From Bin87 sp965219925 (lineage in GTDB: Bacteria; Chloroflexota; Dehalococcoidia; Lucifugimonadales; UBA3495): a stretch of DNA of 64,000 nt. The first letter of the stretch is position 1. Each line of letters opens with the position of its first letter. Under the pieces are notes generated by a model. It searched no databases. It had not been told where the DNA came from and worked only from the letters and a program-made list of their open reading frames with translations. The position numbers and the translations under genes were made by a program. The stretch is from positions 1,798,001 through 1,862,000 of the forward strand of contig OZ244795.1 in the NCBI GenBank assembly GCA_965219925.1. Direction: 5' to 3'. Shown one piece after another: positions 16,877-26,011 of this stretch.

Positions 16877-17950
16877 ATGACTACTACCACCCGACAGACA
16901 GGGCTGCCAACCCTGGACATTACACTGCACTACAGCCATACAATTGGCCGGGCTGAGTTTTCGGGGCCGGGATTCCGCAACCCGACGGCGATGGCGCGAG
17001 GCGAAGGCAACGTGATGTACGTGGCCAATCGCTCATACGACTACCGCCCCGACGGAAAGCGGATCACCATGTGCACCGTTGATGAAGAGTTTATCGGCGA
17101 GTTTGCCAAGGGCGTGTTCGACCAGGGCGACGGCGAAGCGGTTTCCACCGACGGCGCCATCATCTGGCCGACGGCCATCGCGGTAGGCCCGGACGAAAAC
17201 GTGTACCTGGCTGACGAGTATCTGGACCGTATCAGCATTTACTCCCCGGACGGAGAGTACTTGTCCAAGTGGGAAAGGCCGGGAACCGGCGACGGTGAAT
17301 GGAACAATCCCAGCGGCTTGGCATTCGGAGCCGACGGCCGCCTGTATGTGGTCGACTCGGCGAACCACCGAGTGCAGATACTTACCAAAGACGGCGAATA
17401 CATCTCCCAGTGGGGCGAATTTGGAAGCGGCCCCGGCCAGTTCAACATGCCGTTCGGCATCTCTGCTGACTCGGCCGGCAACGTGTTCGTAGCCGACTGG
17501 CGCAACGACCGCATCCAGAAGTTTACCGCTGACGGTAAATTCCTGATGGAATTCGGCGAAACCGGCGACGGCCCCGGCCAGTTGGCTCGCCCCACGGACG
17601 TCGCAGTAGACAAAGAGGGAACCATCTACGTGGCGGACTGGAACAACGACCGGTTGCAGATTTTCCACCCCGACGGCGCCTACGCAGGTATGACCTACGG
17701 CGAAGGTTCCATGTCGCAGTGGGGAGTAGGCAAGTTGGACGCGAACCCGGAAATGTGGGAAGAGCGGAAGATTTCTCAGGGCCTGGAACGGGAGAAGTGG
17801 TTCTGGGGACCTATCGCGGTTGAATGCGACGATGACGGCAACATTTTCATTGTCGAGACAGCCCGTTCGAGGATTCAGGTGTTCCGCAAGCAGGATGCCG
17901 TGTTCTTCGGTGTAAACGAGCGCGTGATCGGCGGTGGCGGCCGCCTGTAA
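16877..17950 (+). CDS. NHL-repeat six-bladed beta-propeller protein
   Basis: 357 residues with at least five NHL-type blades: repeated GxGxGxFNxPxGIAxDxxGNVYVADxxNxRIQKF units, for example FGSGPGQFNMPFGISADSAG and TGDGPGQLARPTDVAV. No signal peptide is evident. AACGGAGGA precedes the ATG. It is the third gene of the DUF1800-DUF1501 unit and may be a binding or ring-opening propeller; no catalytic residues can be assigned. Confidence 0.88.
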   Translation: MTTTTRQTGLPTLDITLHYSHTIGRAEFSGPGFRNPTAMARGEGNVMYVANRSYDYRPDGKRITMCTVDEEFIGEFAKGVFDQGDGEAVSTDGAIIWPTAIAVGPDENVYLADEYLDRISIYSPDGEYLSKWERPGTGDGEWNNPSGLAFGADGRLYVVDSANHRVQILTKDGEYISQWGEFGSGPGQFNMPFGISADSAGNVFVADWRNDRIQKFTADGKFLMEFGETGDGPGQLARPTDVAVDKEGTIYVADWNNDRLQIFHPDGAYAGMTYGEGSMSQWGVGKLDANPEMWEERKISQGLEREKWFWGPIAVECDDDGNIFIVETARSRIQVFRKQDAVFFGVNERVIGGGGRL

Positions 17951-18047
17951 ACGGCGTCGGCAACCACGCCGGGGTTGACCTGTATCGGAGCGCGGCCAAC
18001 GCGCAAAGGCACAGCAGGCCAGCCGTAACGGGCGCGCAACGCCCCAA

Positions 18048-18078
18048 CCCTGCCGGGATGATATACTACCCGGCAGGG
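18048..18078 (+). promoter_or_regulatory. Perfect 10-bp palindrome upstream of the Fur gene
   Basis: CCCTGCCGGG (18048-18057) and CCCGGCAGGG (18069-18078) enclose ATGATATACTA, which has a -10-like GATATACT. It may be an operator, or a terminator for the NHL gene, but no T-run follows. Operator is the better reading. Confidence 0.45.
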
Positions 18079-18103
18079 ATTCGTTTGGCATGGAATTGAA
18101 GTT

Positions 18104-18538
18104 TTGACTACTCAGGAACATTTGGTGGCCCGGTTGAAACCGCTGGGCATACGCCTGACGCCCCAGAGACTGGCCATCGCCGAGGTGGTAGTCAACTCCG
18201 CAGATCACCCAACTGTACGGCAGGTGTTCGAACGGGTGCGCGATTTCTTCCCGTACGTAACTTTGGCTACTGTGTACTCGACGTTGGGGTTGTTGGAACA
18301 GGTGGGGATCGTGCGGGAGCTGCCCTTTCAGAAGCAATCGCGCTATGACGCCAATCTGTCGCCACACGCCAACCTGGTGTGCCTGGGTTGTGGAGCCGTG
18401 GTTGACGCTGATGTTGGCGAAGAACGAGTGGCCGAACTGGAACGGGCCATCAGTCAACGGGGAGACTTTCAGGTTTCGTCTCAACGGGTTGACCTCTACG
18501 GTTTTTGCGAAGGATGTGCGCAGGGCGCGGGCAACTGA
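18104..18538 (+). CDS. Fur/PerR-family metalloregulator
   Basis: 144 residues from a TTG at 18104; the only nearby upstream ATG stops at once. The winged helix shows RLTPQRLAIAEVV and TLATVYSTLGLLEQVGIV (DNA-recognition helix). Two CxxC pairs (CLGCG and CEGC) form the structural zinc site. The regulatory metal site is partly seen (SPHANLVC). It probably senses iron, peroxide or zinc; I cannot choose. It stands alone behind a palindrome that may be its autoregulatory site. Confidence 0.87.
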   Translation: MTTQEHLVARLKPLGIRLTPQRLAIAEVVVNSADHPTVRQVFERVRDFFPYVTLATVYSTLGLLEQVGIVRELPFQKQSRYDANLSPHANLVCLGCGAVVDADVGEERVAELERAISQRGDFQVSSQRVDLYGFCEGCAQGAGN

Positions 18539-18561
18539 CCGCACAGGCGGGTTGAGGACCC

Positions 18562-19344
18562 ATGGCCATCTACATAGTGTATGACGAGCCGGAGCGGTCC
18601 CGGTGGCGGTTGGTCCTGTTGGGTTTGGGCGTGGCGCTCGCTGTGGCGATATTGGCCGCGCTGGTGATTGGCTTCCTGTGGGTTGTCAACCAGGATTCCG
18701 GCCCGAGGGCTGCCACACAGCCAACGCCGGGAGATGCGGTTCCGTTGCAGGTAGCGGTGCCGTCGCTGTACGAATCCGGCACCAACACCATCTTCCTGGT
18801 GGACGCCAGCCAGAGCATTTCCGATACGGACAACCTGGATGTGGTGCGGGAGTCGTTGTTGCAGGTGGTTTTGCCCTACATAGACCCCGATGTTGGAACT
18901 CAGGCGGAGAACAGTCGGGCTGCGCTGGTAACGTTCACCACCGATACGAAAGAGCTAATACCGTTGACGACGCTGGATGGCGATCCGGCAGCACTGACGC
19001 AGTGGCTGGAAAACGTGCGGGATCTGAAAACGGAAGACGAAGGGGCGTTTATTCTGGATGCTATTAACGACGCCCACAAAATGCTGATCGCCCAGAATGA
19101 TTCGACACGGAGCAACGTCATTGTTTTGCTGACTGACGGCGCCGACGGTGGAATTTTGAAATCGGACGACTCTGAGGTGTTTAGTGAGGTTGACCGGGCG
19201 ACGCTGGTGGCAAAACTCAAGGACAGCCAAGTGAATGAGCTGACGGTTCACACCATAGGGTTGGGGGAAGAGGCGGATCACGGGACCCTTATGGTGTTGT
19301 CGAAAGCGGCCGAAAACGGGCGTTATATCTACGCCAGCCGATGA
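18562..19344 (+). CDS. Membrane-anchored VWA-domain protein
   Basis: 260 residues. One transmembrane helix (about 17-44) follows a short positively charged N-terminus, and a Pro/Thr linker leads to a von Willebrand A domain with MIDAS residues VDASQSIS (DxSxS), a Thr around LTTLDGDP and LLTDGADGG. The domain should face outside and bind a divalent metal and a ligand. No MoxR ATPase lies beside it. The end (GRYIYAS) completes the fold. Confidence 0.85.
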   Translation: MAIYIVYDEPERSRWRLVLLGLGVALAVAILAALVIGFLWVVNQDSGPRAATQPTPGDAVPLQVAVPSLYESGTNTIFLVDASQSISDTDNLDVVRESLLQVVLPYIDPDVGTQAENSRAALVTFTTDTKELIPLTTLDGDPAALTQWLENVRDLKTEDEGAFILDAINDAHKMLIAQNDSTRSNVIVLLTDGADGGILKSDDSEVFSEVDRATLVAKLKDSQVNELTVHTIGLGEEADHGTLMVLSKAAENGRYIYASR

Positions 19345-19440
19345 GCAGCGGGCCGCCTGCGCCCGGGTCGATGCTGGCAAAGCCGCATGGCGTCCGGGTT
19401 CGAGATGGGGCATTGGCATTCCCAGTGAAGAGGTGATCCG

Positions 19441-20643
19441 GTGGCCTATCTGTCGCGGCTGAGCCTCACTAACTACCGGAATTTTCGCCAACTGGAACTG
19501 GATTTGCCTTCAGGCGTTTCGGTTTTTCACGGCGCCAACGCCCAGGGCAAAACCGCCCTGCTGGAGTCGGTTTACACTCTGGCGGTGGGACGGTCGTTCC
19601 GGGCCGGAAGCGAACGGCAGGTGGTGAATTTCGACGCTGGGGGCAGTGGACAGGCGGCCTACGTAGCGGGAATCGCCTGTCGAGACGGCCAGACCATCAA
19701 TGCCGTGGTGGGCTATGAGCCTGCCGGCGCCGGGCACAGTTTATCGCAAACCAATACCCCGGAGCCCGGCGCCGCTGACTCTGTTGCCGCCCCGTTGCCG
19801 ACGGTGCGGAAGCGGATCAGGGTCAATCGGCAGGCATGTACCGCGGCCAGGCTCGTCGGGTTGATCGGAGCCACCCTCTTTGTCGCGGATGACCTGGATC
19901 TGGTGCTGGGGTCTCCAACCAACCGGCGCCGCTATCTCGACATACTGATCAGCCAGGCGGTTCCCGATTACCTGGCGGCGTTGCAACGTTATCAGGCGGC
20001 ATTGCGGAGCCGCAACCGATTGCTGCGTCTGCACCGGGATGGGCGGGTCGAACTGGATGAGATGGAATACTGGAACGATCAACTGGTGGAATGCGGGTCA
20101 TTGCTGGTATTGGGTCGGGCAAAGGCGTTGAAACGCCTGGCGGTTTCGGCTGACGAGTTGCACCGGGAATTGGCAGGCTCCGGGCGCCCGCTGCGACTGG
20201 TTTACCAACCGCGGGTGCTGCCGCAGGACTCAATTGAGCATACGGAGTTGGAATTTCGCCAGCAGTTACAGCAGCAGGCGTCGCGGGAGAGGGCGACCGG
20301 CGTTACAGCAGTGGGCCCACATCGCGACGATTTCATCATCGTGGCCAACGGATTTTTGGCCAGCGACTTCGCGTCCAGGGGCGAGTCGCGAACCATCGCG
20401 CTGGCGCTGCGGCTGGCGGAGGCCGAATACCTGTCTCGCATACGCGCCGACGACCCCATCATTCTGCTGGACGACGTGTTCTCCGAGATGGATAACCAAA
20501 GGCGAGAACGAGTGCTGTTCAAGGCGTCGGGATATCGGCAGGCGCTGATAACCACCACCGACGTGGAACCGGTGCGAGCGCATTTTGGCGCAGACGCCAC
20601 CTATTTCCGCGTCGCTGACGGCGCGGTGTCCCTGGACGGGTGA
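19441..20643 (+). CDS. recF: DNA replication and repair protein RecF
   Basis: 400 residues from GTG 19441. Walker A GANAQGKT (about 31-38) follows LTNYRNF; an ABC-type signature region SRGESRTIALALRLAE and Walker B PIILLDDVFSEMD are near the C-terminus. RecF binds single-/double-strand DNA junctions and loads RecA with RecOR. Here it is away from dnaA-dnaN-gyrB, between a VWA gene and a sirtuin, and about 14 bp before the sirtuin start. Confidence 0.95.
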   Translation: MAYLSRLSLTNYRNFRQLELDLPSGVSVFHGANAQGKTALLESVYTLAVGRSFRAGSERQVVNFDAGGSGQAAYVAGIACRDGQTINAVVGYEPAGAGHSLSQTNTPEPGAADSVAAPLPTVRKRIRVNRQACTAARLVGLIGATLFVADDLDLVLGSPTNRRRYLDILISQAVPDYLAALQRYQAALRSRNRLLRLHRDGRVELDEMEYWNDQLVECGSLLVLGRAKALKRLAVSADELHRELAGSGRPLRLVYQPRVLPQDSIEHTELEFRQQLQQQASRERATGVTAVGPHRDDFIIVANGFLASDFASRGESRTIALALRLAEAEYLSRIRADDPIILLDDVFSEMDNQRRERVLFKASGYRQALITTTDVEPVRAHFGADATYFRVADGAVSLDG

Positions 20644-20656
20644 AGGAAGGAGAACG

Positions 20657-21478
20657 ATGACGTCGGGAGCGCCTGACGCATGGGATGGCATGGCCGCCGC
20701 CGCCGATACGCTGGCGGCCGCCAGCTATGCCGTCGCCATGACCGGGGCCGGGCTGTCGGTGGAGAGTGGGATACCGTCGTTCCGGGGGCCGGACGGGTTG
20801 TGGACGCGGTACGGTCAGCCCAGCAACCTGTCGTACCGGGAGTTTGTGGCCGACCCGCAGGGATGGTGGGAACAGCGATTGCATGATGAAGTAACGGCGG
20901 GCAACCCTACCTACGACCTCAAGGATGCGGTGGACAATGCCGACCCAAACCCCGGACATCTGGCGCTGGCGCAACTGGAGCAGGCGGGCGTGCTGAAGGC
21001 GACCATCACCCAGAACGTGGATGACCTCCACGGACGTGCCGGCAGCCGGGCGCTGCTGGAAATCCACGGGAACCGAAATTTCATGCGCTGCGTGGGATGC
21101 GGTCAGCGGTGGCCCCGGTCGGGTTATGTGATCACCGACGTGCCGCCGATATGCGATGCGTGTGGCGGCGTGGTTAAGCTGGACACGGTGATGTTCGGGG
21201 AGCCGATACCCCGGGCGACGCTGGAAGCTTGCTTTGCTGAAGTACAACGGTGTGACGCCATGTTGCTGGTGGGCACCTCCGGTACGGTGAACCCGGCGGC
21301 GCAGTTCCCGTTGCTGGCCAGGGAGCTGGGGGCAAAAATTATTGAGGTGAACCCAGGGCCAACGCAACTGACCGATGCTGCCGACATAGCGATCAACGGG
21401 CCGGCCGGGCAGGTGCTGCCAGGAATCGTAGAATTGGTGCAGCAACGGCTGGGGCGCAGAGGGGAGGTTGAGGGCTAA
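20657..21478 (+). CDS. cobB: Sir2-family NAD-dependent protein deacylase
   Basis: 273 residues from ATG 20657 (AAGGAGAACG upstream). MTGAGLSVESGIPSFRG is the NAD-binding start, TQNVDDLHGRAG includes the catalytic His, CVGCG...CDACGG holds four zinc cysteines, and VGTSGTVNPAA with EVNPGPTQL completes the Rossmann fold. It removes acyl groups from lysines using NAD. It lies just after recF, probably co-transcribed. Confidence 0.93.
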   Translation: MTSGAPDAWDGMAAAADTLAAASYAVAMTGAGLSVESGIPSFRGPDGLWTRYGQPSNLSYREFVADPQGWWEQRLHDEVTAGNPTYDLKDAVDNADPNPGHLALAQLEQAGVLKATITQNVDDLHGRAGSRALLEIHGNRNFMRCVGCGQRWPRSGYVITDVPPICDACGGVVKLDTVMFGEPIPRATLEACFAEVQRCDAMLLVGTSGTVNPAAQFPLLARELGAKIIEVNPGPTQLTDAADIAINGPAGQVLPGIVELVQQRLGRRGEVEG

Positions 21479-21522
21479 CATATCCCTCTAAATACAGGCG
21501 CTCACGCGTACCCACTCTAATA

Positions 21523-21643
21523 TGTCATTGCGACCCCGTACTTGATACGGGGGTGGCAATCTTGTCGCCGCAGCAATGATGGTTACCCGACGTGTACTCA
21601 ACCTCAACGAAATTGCCACGTCTCTGCGCTCCTCGCAATGACA
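21523..21643. repeat. REP-like palindromic element (relative of 10698)
   Basis: Starts GTCATTGCGACCCCGTACTT with GATACGGGGGTGGCAATC and ends AATTGCCACG...CTCCTCGCAATGAC. It lies inside a longer open frame upstream of the MscS gene, so it could have been mis-annotated as coding. Confidence 0.75.
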
Positions 21644-21706
21644 GTAGGCTGGTTTGGTTTGACAAAGTGGGTACGCGTGAGCATACAGGTGGTATTGCAG
21701 GAACGC

Positions 21707-22954
21707 ATGGGACAAGCCATTAACAACTGGTTCCACACGGTGGCACAAGGATTGGTTGCCATCAATATCTCGTGGATCGACCTGATGTTCAGCGCCGTTA
21801 TCCTGGTGGCGTCGGTGTTGATCGCGGCGCTGTTCAGCAAGGTGATCTTCAGGCTGTTGATGCGGTTGTCACGGGTATCTTCGGGTGATCTGGATGACCG
21901 TGTGGTGACGGCGGCCCGTGGCCCGATCACGGCGTACATCATTCTGCTGGGCGCATACCTGGCGTTGACCGTTCCCTTGTCGCTGCCCTCTACAGTACAG
22001 GACGTAGTGAACCGGGTGGCAGCGTTCGCGGCCGTGGTTAACGGCGCAATCCTGATCAACGCCATTGGCTCAGCGTCGCTGAGCTGGTTGCAGGGTTACA
22101 TGCAAAGCACCGACGCGGCAAACACCAGCAGCTGGGCGTTGCCTATGGCACGTCGTGGAATGTTGATCGTGGTGTTTACCATGGCGGGCATGGTGTCGCT
22201 GGACATTATTGGCATCAACATCAGTCCGCTGATCGCAGGACTGGGCATCGGCGGACTGGCGGTGGCGCTGGCGTTGCAACCGACCCTTACCAACCTGTTC
22301 GCGGGAACGTACGTGATCACCGAGGGCGTGGTGAATCAGGGCGACTATATCGAGATGGAGGGAGGTGTCAGCGGGTACGTGGTGGACGTGAACTGGCGCA
22401 GCACACGATTGCGCACCTGGACCAACAACCTGGTCATCATACCGAATTCCCGTTTTGCCGAGACCATTATCACCAACTACAGCAAACCCGACCAGCACGT
22501 CAACGTGTACTTGACCTGCGGCGTGGCTTACGAGAGTGATTTGCAACTGGTGGAGGCGGTGAGCCGGGACGTGATGAACCTGGTACTGCGGGAACATCCT
22601 GGAGCGGTGCGGGCGTACGGGTCCTACTTCGGTTACGACACTTTTGGGGAGAGCAACATCGATTTCTGGCTGTTCGTGCAGGCTCAGAACCGGCTAGCCA
22701 GCTTTGAGGTTCGCAGCGAGTTGGTGAAGCAATTGCACGCTCGCCTGAACGCCGAGGGCATCACCATAAATTATCCGGTGCGGACGCTGCATTTCCCGGA
22801 TGGGTGGAACGGCGCGGACGGATCACCCATTCCGTCCGGAGCGTTGGCGGCGCGGGATGCGGCGATGCCGGCAGTTGGCGGTGCGCCCATGGCAGCCGAT
22901 ACGCCGGAGGGCGCGAGTGGGGGAGACGGACCCGGTGGGGCGGGCCCGGCATAG
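21707..22954 (+). CDS. MscS-family mechanosensitive ion channel
   Basis: 415 residues from ATG 21707. Three or four transmembrane helices lie in the first 170 residues. The pore helix and beta domain follow: LIAGLGIGGLAVALALQPTL, then TEGVVNQGDYIEM and VVDVNWRSTRLRT, then NLVIIPNSRFAETIITNYS, the standard MscS signature. The C-terminal tail is Gly/Ala/Pro-rich and probably disordered. The frame is open 55 codons further upstream, but that part is the REP-like repeat. Confidence 0.92.
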   Translation: MGQAINNWFHTVAQGLVAINISWIDLMFSAVILVASVLIAALFSKVIFRLLMRLSRVSSGDLDDRVVTAARGPITAYIILLGAYLALTVPLSLPSTVQDVVNRVAAFAAVVNGAILINAIGSASLSWLQGYMQSTDAANTSSWALPMARRGMLIVVFTMAGMVSLDIIGINISPLIAGLGIGGLAVALALQPTLTNLFAGTYVITEGVVNQGDYIEMEGGVSGYVVDVNWRSTRLRTWTNNLVIIPNSRFAETIITNYSKPDQHVNVYLTCGVAYESDLQLVEAVSRDVMNLVLREHPGAVRAYGSYFGYDTFGESNIDFWLFVQAQNRLASFEVRSELVKQLHARLNAEGITINYPVRTLHFPDGWNGADGSPIPSGALAARDAAMPAVGGAPMAADTPEGASGGDGPGGAGPA

Positions 22955-23789
22955 GGGATCGGCTTCTTACATGGATAATCCTTCGACAGGCTCAGGATGA
23001 GCGGGGGAGGGGACGGGTTTTTACCTGGATGAACAGGATGGACGGGATGGACAGGATTGGAGTGTTTTGAGTGTGGGGATGTTGGGGGTGGCGGTTCCTT
23101 TGGTCAGGAGGTGGGTTTTACGTATTGTTGTGGGTGGTCAGGTAGTGGGTGGTGGGTGGTTGGGTTTCGCCAGAGGTTTCGGGTCGTTGTCAGCATACGG
23201 CCGGTGGGTACGCAAAGTTGGTTTAGCCCCTGATTCCGTTCACTGGGACCGGGCCGGTGAGGGCCGGGTCGCAGCACGCAGCGTTGTGGCGTCCGCTGTG
23301 ACGGGTCCGACCGGGGCGTTGAAGCAATACGCGCCTGCGGTCTGACTTGTGCCGATTTGCGATTTTTGCTGACGGATGGCCGTCGACCTGAAACCTCTGG
23401 CGGGGGTGCGGTTGGTTGATTGACGAGTTTTAACCTGACAGGGTTGATGGTAGAGGGGTGATTTACGAGGGCGCAAGGGGGTGGGTGTCAGTGGGAGAGT
23501 ACGCCCCTCACCCCCGGCCTCTCTCCCGGTGGGAGAGGGGGGCCGAATCTAACATGGATGGGCAGGATTTTGGGCCGTGGTTTGCTACGGGATTGCCCGT
23601 CCCTCGACAAGCTTGGGATGAGCGGGCATTGCTCACAATGACATGAGGGTGCGTTTTCACCCTCACCCCTACCCTCTCCCATCAAGGGAGAGGGGTCCTT
23701 CGACAGGCTTAGGATGAGCGGGTGGGAACGGGATTGCCACGTTGCTGCGCTTTCCCGTCGAGAGAGAGGCGGTGGCGTGGTTTGGTGGG
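22955..23789 (+). other. 835-bp gene-free spacer dense in repeats
   Basis: No supported gene. It holds copies of the TTCGACAGGCTCAGGATGAG family (22982-23003, near 23602, near 23700), AACAGGATGGACGGGATGG near 23030, an inverted-repeat block at 23168-23402, and runs of CTCTCCC / GGGAGAG near 23510-23545 and 23670-23695. Confidence 0.7.
23168..23402. repeat. 235-bp block bounded by 19-bp inverted repeats
   Basis: CGCCAGAGGTTTCGGGTCG at 23168-23186 is matched by CGACCTGAAACCTCTGGCG at 23384-23402, inverted with one mismatch. The interior has no credible frame. A MITE or transposon relic is likely. Confidence 0.65.
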
Positions 23790-24938
23790 TTATTTGAAGG
23801 CGGGCAGGACGTGCTTGCCGAACATTTCGATGGATTCCATGACCTTGGCGTGTTCGACGGTTTCGGTGGCCATGAGGAATTGCAGCTGGTCAACGCCGGT
23901 TGCTTCGTGAAGTTTGGCAGCCTTGATGCAGCTCTCGGGGTCTCCGGCGACGATTACGCCGCGGTCGGCCAAGGTATCGGCGTCGAATTCCTCCCAGATT
24001 TTTTGGGCCAGGGCAGTCCCGCCAGACAGATCCACCGCACCGGCTTCACCGGCTTCGCCTTCGGGCTGGACGTCGATATAGCGAGAGAAATTCTGCTGCA
24101 GATGCTCGGGGATTCCGCCCCACTGGTCGAGCAGACGGGAGTAGACGTCCTTCTGGTCCTGCACGTAGGGTCGGCCAGGACCGAAGAAGGTTTTGAGAGA
24201 GTCGGCGCAGAGTTGCCGGGTGGCCGATCCGTCGGCTCCGCAGAGCCCAAAAACGGAGCTGAGCCACTGGTTGTTGACAGTTTTGCCGACCGGTTTGGCG
24301 TTTTTGATGTTTTCGCGGTACGCCGAGATGTGAGGGGCCAGTACGGAGGGGGCCGATATGCCCAGCGCCATTACTCCGATGCCCTTTTCGGCGGCCAGTT
24401 CGTAGGTGGACGGCTGCAATGCGGCTACCCAGATGGGGGGATGTGGCTGCTGGTAGGGCTTGGGCAGGACCTGACGAGGCGGTACGTTCCAGTATTTGCC
24501 TTCCCACTCGAAGTAGTCGGCATCCCAGATTTTGGGGATCATTTGCAGGGATTCTTCCCACATTTCGCGGGTTTCTCGGGGATCGATGCCCATGCCGGTC
24601 TGTTCGTAGGCAGCGCTGCGGCCGGTGCCCATATCGACGCGTCCGCCCGACAGGTGGTCCACCATGGCAACGCGCTCGGCGACGCGAATCGGATGGTGAT
24701 AGGGCAGGATGACTACGCCAAAACCGAGGCGGATGTTTTTGGTGAGGCGGCTGAGGGCTCCGAAGATAACCTCCGGGCATGGGGACATGCTGAAGGTGGT
24801 GAGAAAGTGATGCTCTACGAACCACACGTAGTCGAAACCCATCTCGTCGGCGAGACAGATTTGCTCGATGGTTTCTTCGATCACGGCGTGGTCGTCCAGT
24901 TGAGGACGCTGCATTTCGTAAGCTAAACCGAATTTCAT
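23790..24938 (-). CDS. LLM-class flavin-dependent oxidoreductase
   Basis: 382 residues of the bacterial-luciferase TIM barrel: MKFGLAYEMQRP, YVWFVEHHFLTTFSMSP, IRLGFGVVILPYHHPIRVAE, SGGRVDMGTGRS and WVAALQPSTYELAAEKGIG, and a C-terminal VAGDPESCIKAAKL. Enzymes of this group use FMNH2 or F420 to oxidise organic substrates and are numerous in SAR202-type genomes. A GGAAGAAGGA motif precedes the ATG. A single gene; substrate unknown. Confidence 0.9.
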   Translation of the reverse strand: MKFGLAYEMQRPQLDDHAVIEETIEQICLADEMGFDYVWFVEHHFLTTFSMSPCPEVIFGALSRLTKNIRLGFGVVILPYHHPIRVAERVAMVDHLSGGRVDMGTGRSAAYEQTGMGIDPRETREMWEESLQMIPKIWDADYFEWEGKYWNVPPRQVLPKPYQQPHPPIWVAALQPSTYELAAEKGIGVMALGISAPSVLAPHISAYRENIKNAKPVGKTVNNQWLSSVFGLCGADGSATRQLCADSLKTFFGPGRPYVQDQKDVYSRLLDQWGGIPEHLQQNFSRYIDVQPEGEAGEAGAVDLSGGTALAQKIWEEFDADTLADRGVIVAGDPESCIKAAKLHEATGVDQLQFLMATETVEHAKVMESIEMFGKHVLPAFK

Positions 24939-25066
24939 AAGGATTTTCCTTCTTCCAACGGACGCAGTTGTGCGGCGCTGGTGTCGTTGTCGGATGGTGA
25001 GATTCTACCCGCAGGCAGGGTAAGGGGGCAACCGGACGGGAGTGGTGACGGGATCGCCACGTTGCT

Positions 25067-25109
25067 CGACAAGCTCGGGATGATCCTTCGACAGGCTCAG
25101 GATGAGCGG
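25067..25109. repeat. Paired copies of the CTCGACAAGCTCGGGATGA / TTCGACAGGCTCAGG repeat
   Basis: Two adjacent related units in the 300-bp spacer between the LLM and YceI genes; nothing else is recognisable in that spacer apart from AAGGAG serving YceI. Confidence 0.65.
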
Positions 25110-25240
25110 AAGATCCTAGCAAGGACGGGGGGTTGCCTTAACAATGTCTTGATTATTTGGCCGTAATCTATGTTTGTGAGGATCATGGGTTATCCTGTGT
25201 TTGATGAATCCAGTCAACTGGATGAAGGAGACCTGCAATT

Positions 25241-25963
25241 ATGAAAGTAGTTCGCCAACCGATAAGCGCCGTATGGCTCATGGCGGTGATGATTACGGCG
25301 GTAGCGATGGCCTGCGGAGCGCCTGCGGGCGAACCGGGCGCAGCCCAGGGCGGGGCCTCCAACGCCGATCCACCGGCTGCCACTGCAGTTAAGTCACCGT
25401 CGGATGCTGCCACCGGCGTCAACGTCGTTTTCACACTGGGAGAGGGGAGCGTGGCGCGATTCAAGGTGGAGGAGGAGCTGGCGAGGGCCGGCTTCAAGGT
25501 GGCCACTGGCGTAACGCAGGACGTTGCCGGCGCAATCGCATTCGCAGCCGATGGAACGGTCATTGTGGACGAGAGCCAAATCGTGGTGATGGCGGCAACC
25601 TTGACCACGGACAGCGGCCGCCGGGACGGATTCATACGACGACGGACGCTGGAGACCGGCCAATATCCGGAGGTGGTGTTTGTGCCCACCAGCATGGCAG
25701 GTCTGCCTGAATCTCTGGCCGGCGCGAGTGGAATGGCGGAATACACCATCACGGGCGATCTGACCGTTAAGGATCAGACCAGGGAGGTTACGTGGGATGC
25801 CACGGCGGAATTTGATGGCGCCGGCAACGTGTCGGGCATGGCCAGCGTGGAATTCACGTTTGAGTATTTTGATATGGACAAGCCCAGCGTGGCGGTGGTG
25901 CTGAGCGTGGACGATACGATTCGGCTCGAGCTGGACTACGTGGGAACGATTGCTGAGGAATAG
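25241..25963 (+). CDS. YceI-like lipoprotein
   Basis: 240 residues. A lipoprotein signal (AVWLMAVMITAVAMAC, Cys at about residue 25) is followed by a Gly/Ala/Pro linker and a YceI lipocalin-like domain (VVFTLGEGSVARFKVEEEL, ETGQYPEVVFVPTS, GDLTVKDQTREVTWDATAEF). YceI barrels bind isoprenoid-type lipids. AAGGAG precedes the ATG. Export and lipid anchoring are predicted. Confidence 0.85.
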   Translation: MKVVRQPISAVWLMAVMITAVAMACGAPAGEPGAAQGGASNADPPAATAVKSPSDAATGVNVVFTLGEGSVARFKVEEELARAGFKVATGVTQDVAGAIAFAADGTVIVDESQIVVMAATLTTDSGRRDGFIRRRTLETGQYPEVVFVPTSMAGLPESLAGASGMAEYTITGDLTVKDQTREVTWDATAEFDGAGNVSGMASVEFTFEYFDMDKPSVAVVLSVDDTIRLELDYVGTIAEE

Positions 25964-26011
25964 TCGCTGCGCGCCGGTTCACGGGGCCGTGGCGGTTGAA
26001 GAGTGATTGAC

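Noticed and set aside
15707..16939. 410-residue minus-strand frame
   Set aside because: Opposite the DUF1501 gene, which has family motifs and a good Shine-Dalgarno.
17033..18544. 503-residue minus-strand frame
   Set aside because: It runs opposite the NHL propeller and Fur genes, both with strong motifs; long antisense frames are common in GC-rich DNA.
23742..24926. 394-residue plus-strand frame opposite the LLM oxidoreductase
   Set aside because: It is the complement of a gene with clear family motifs on the minus strand; the plus-strand product has no recognisable domain and no ribosome site.
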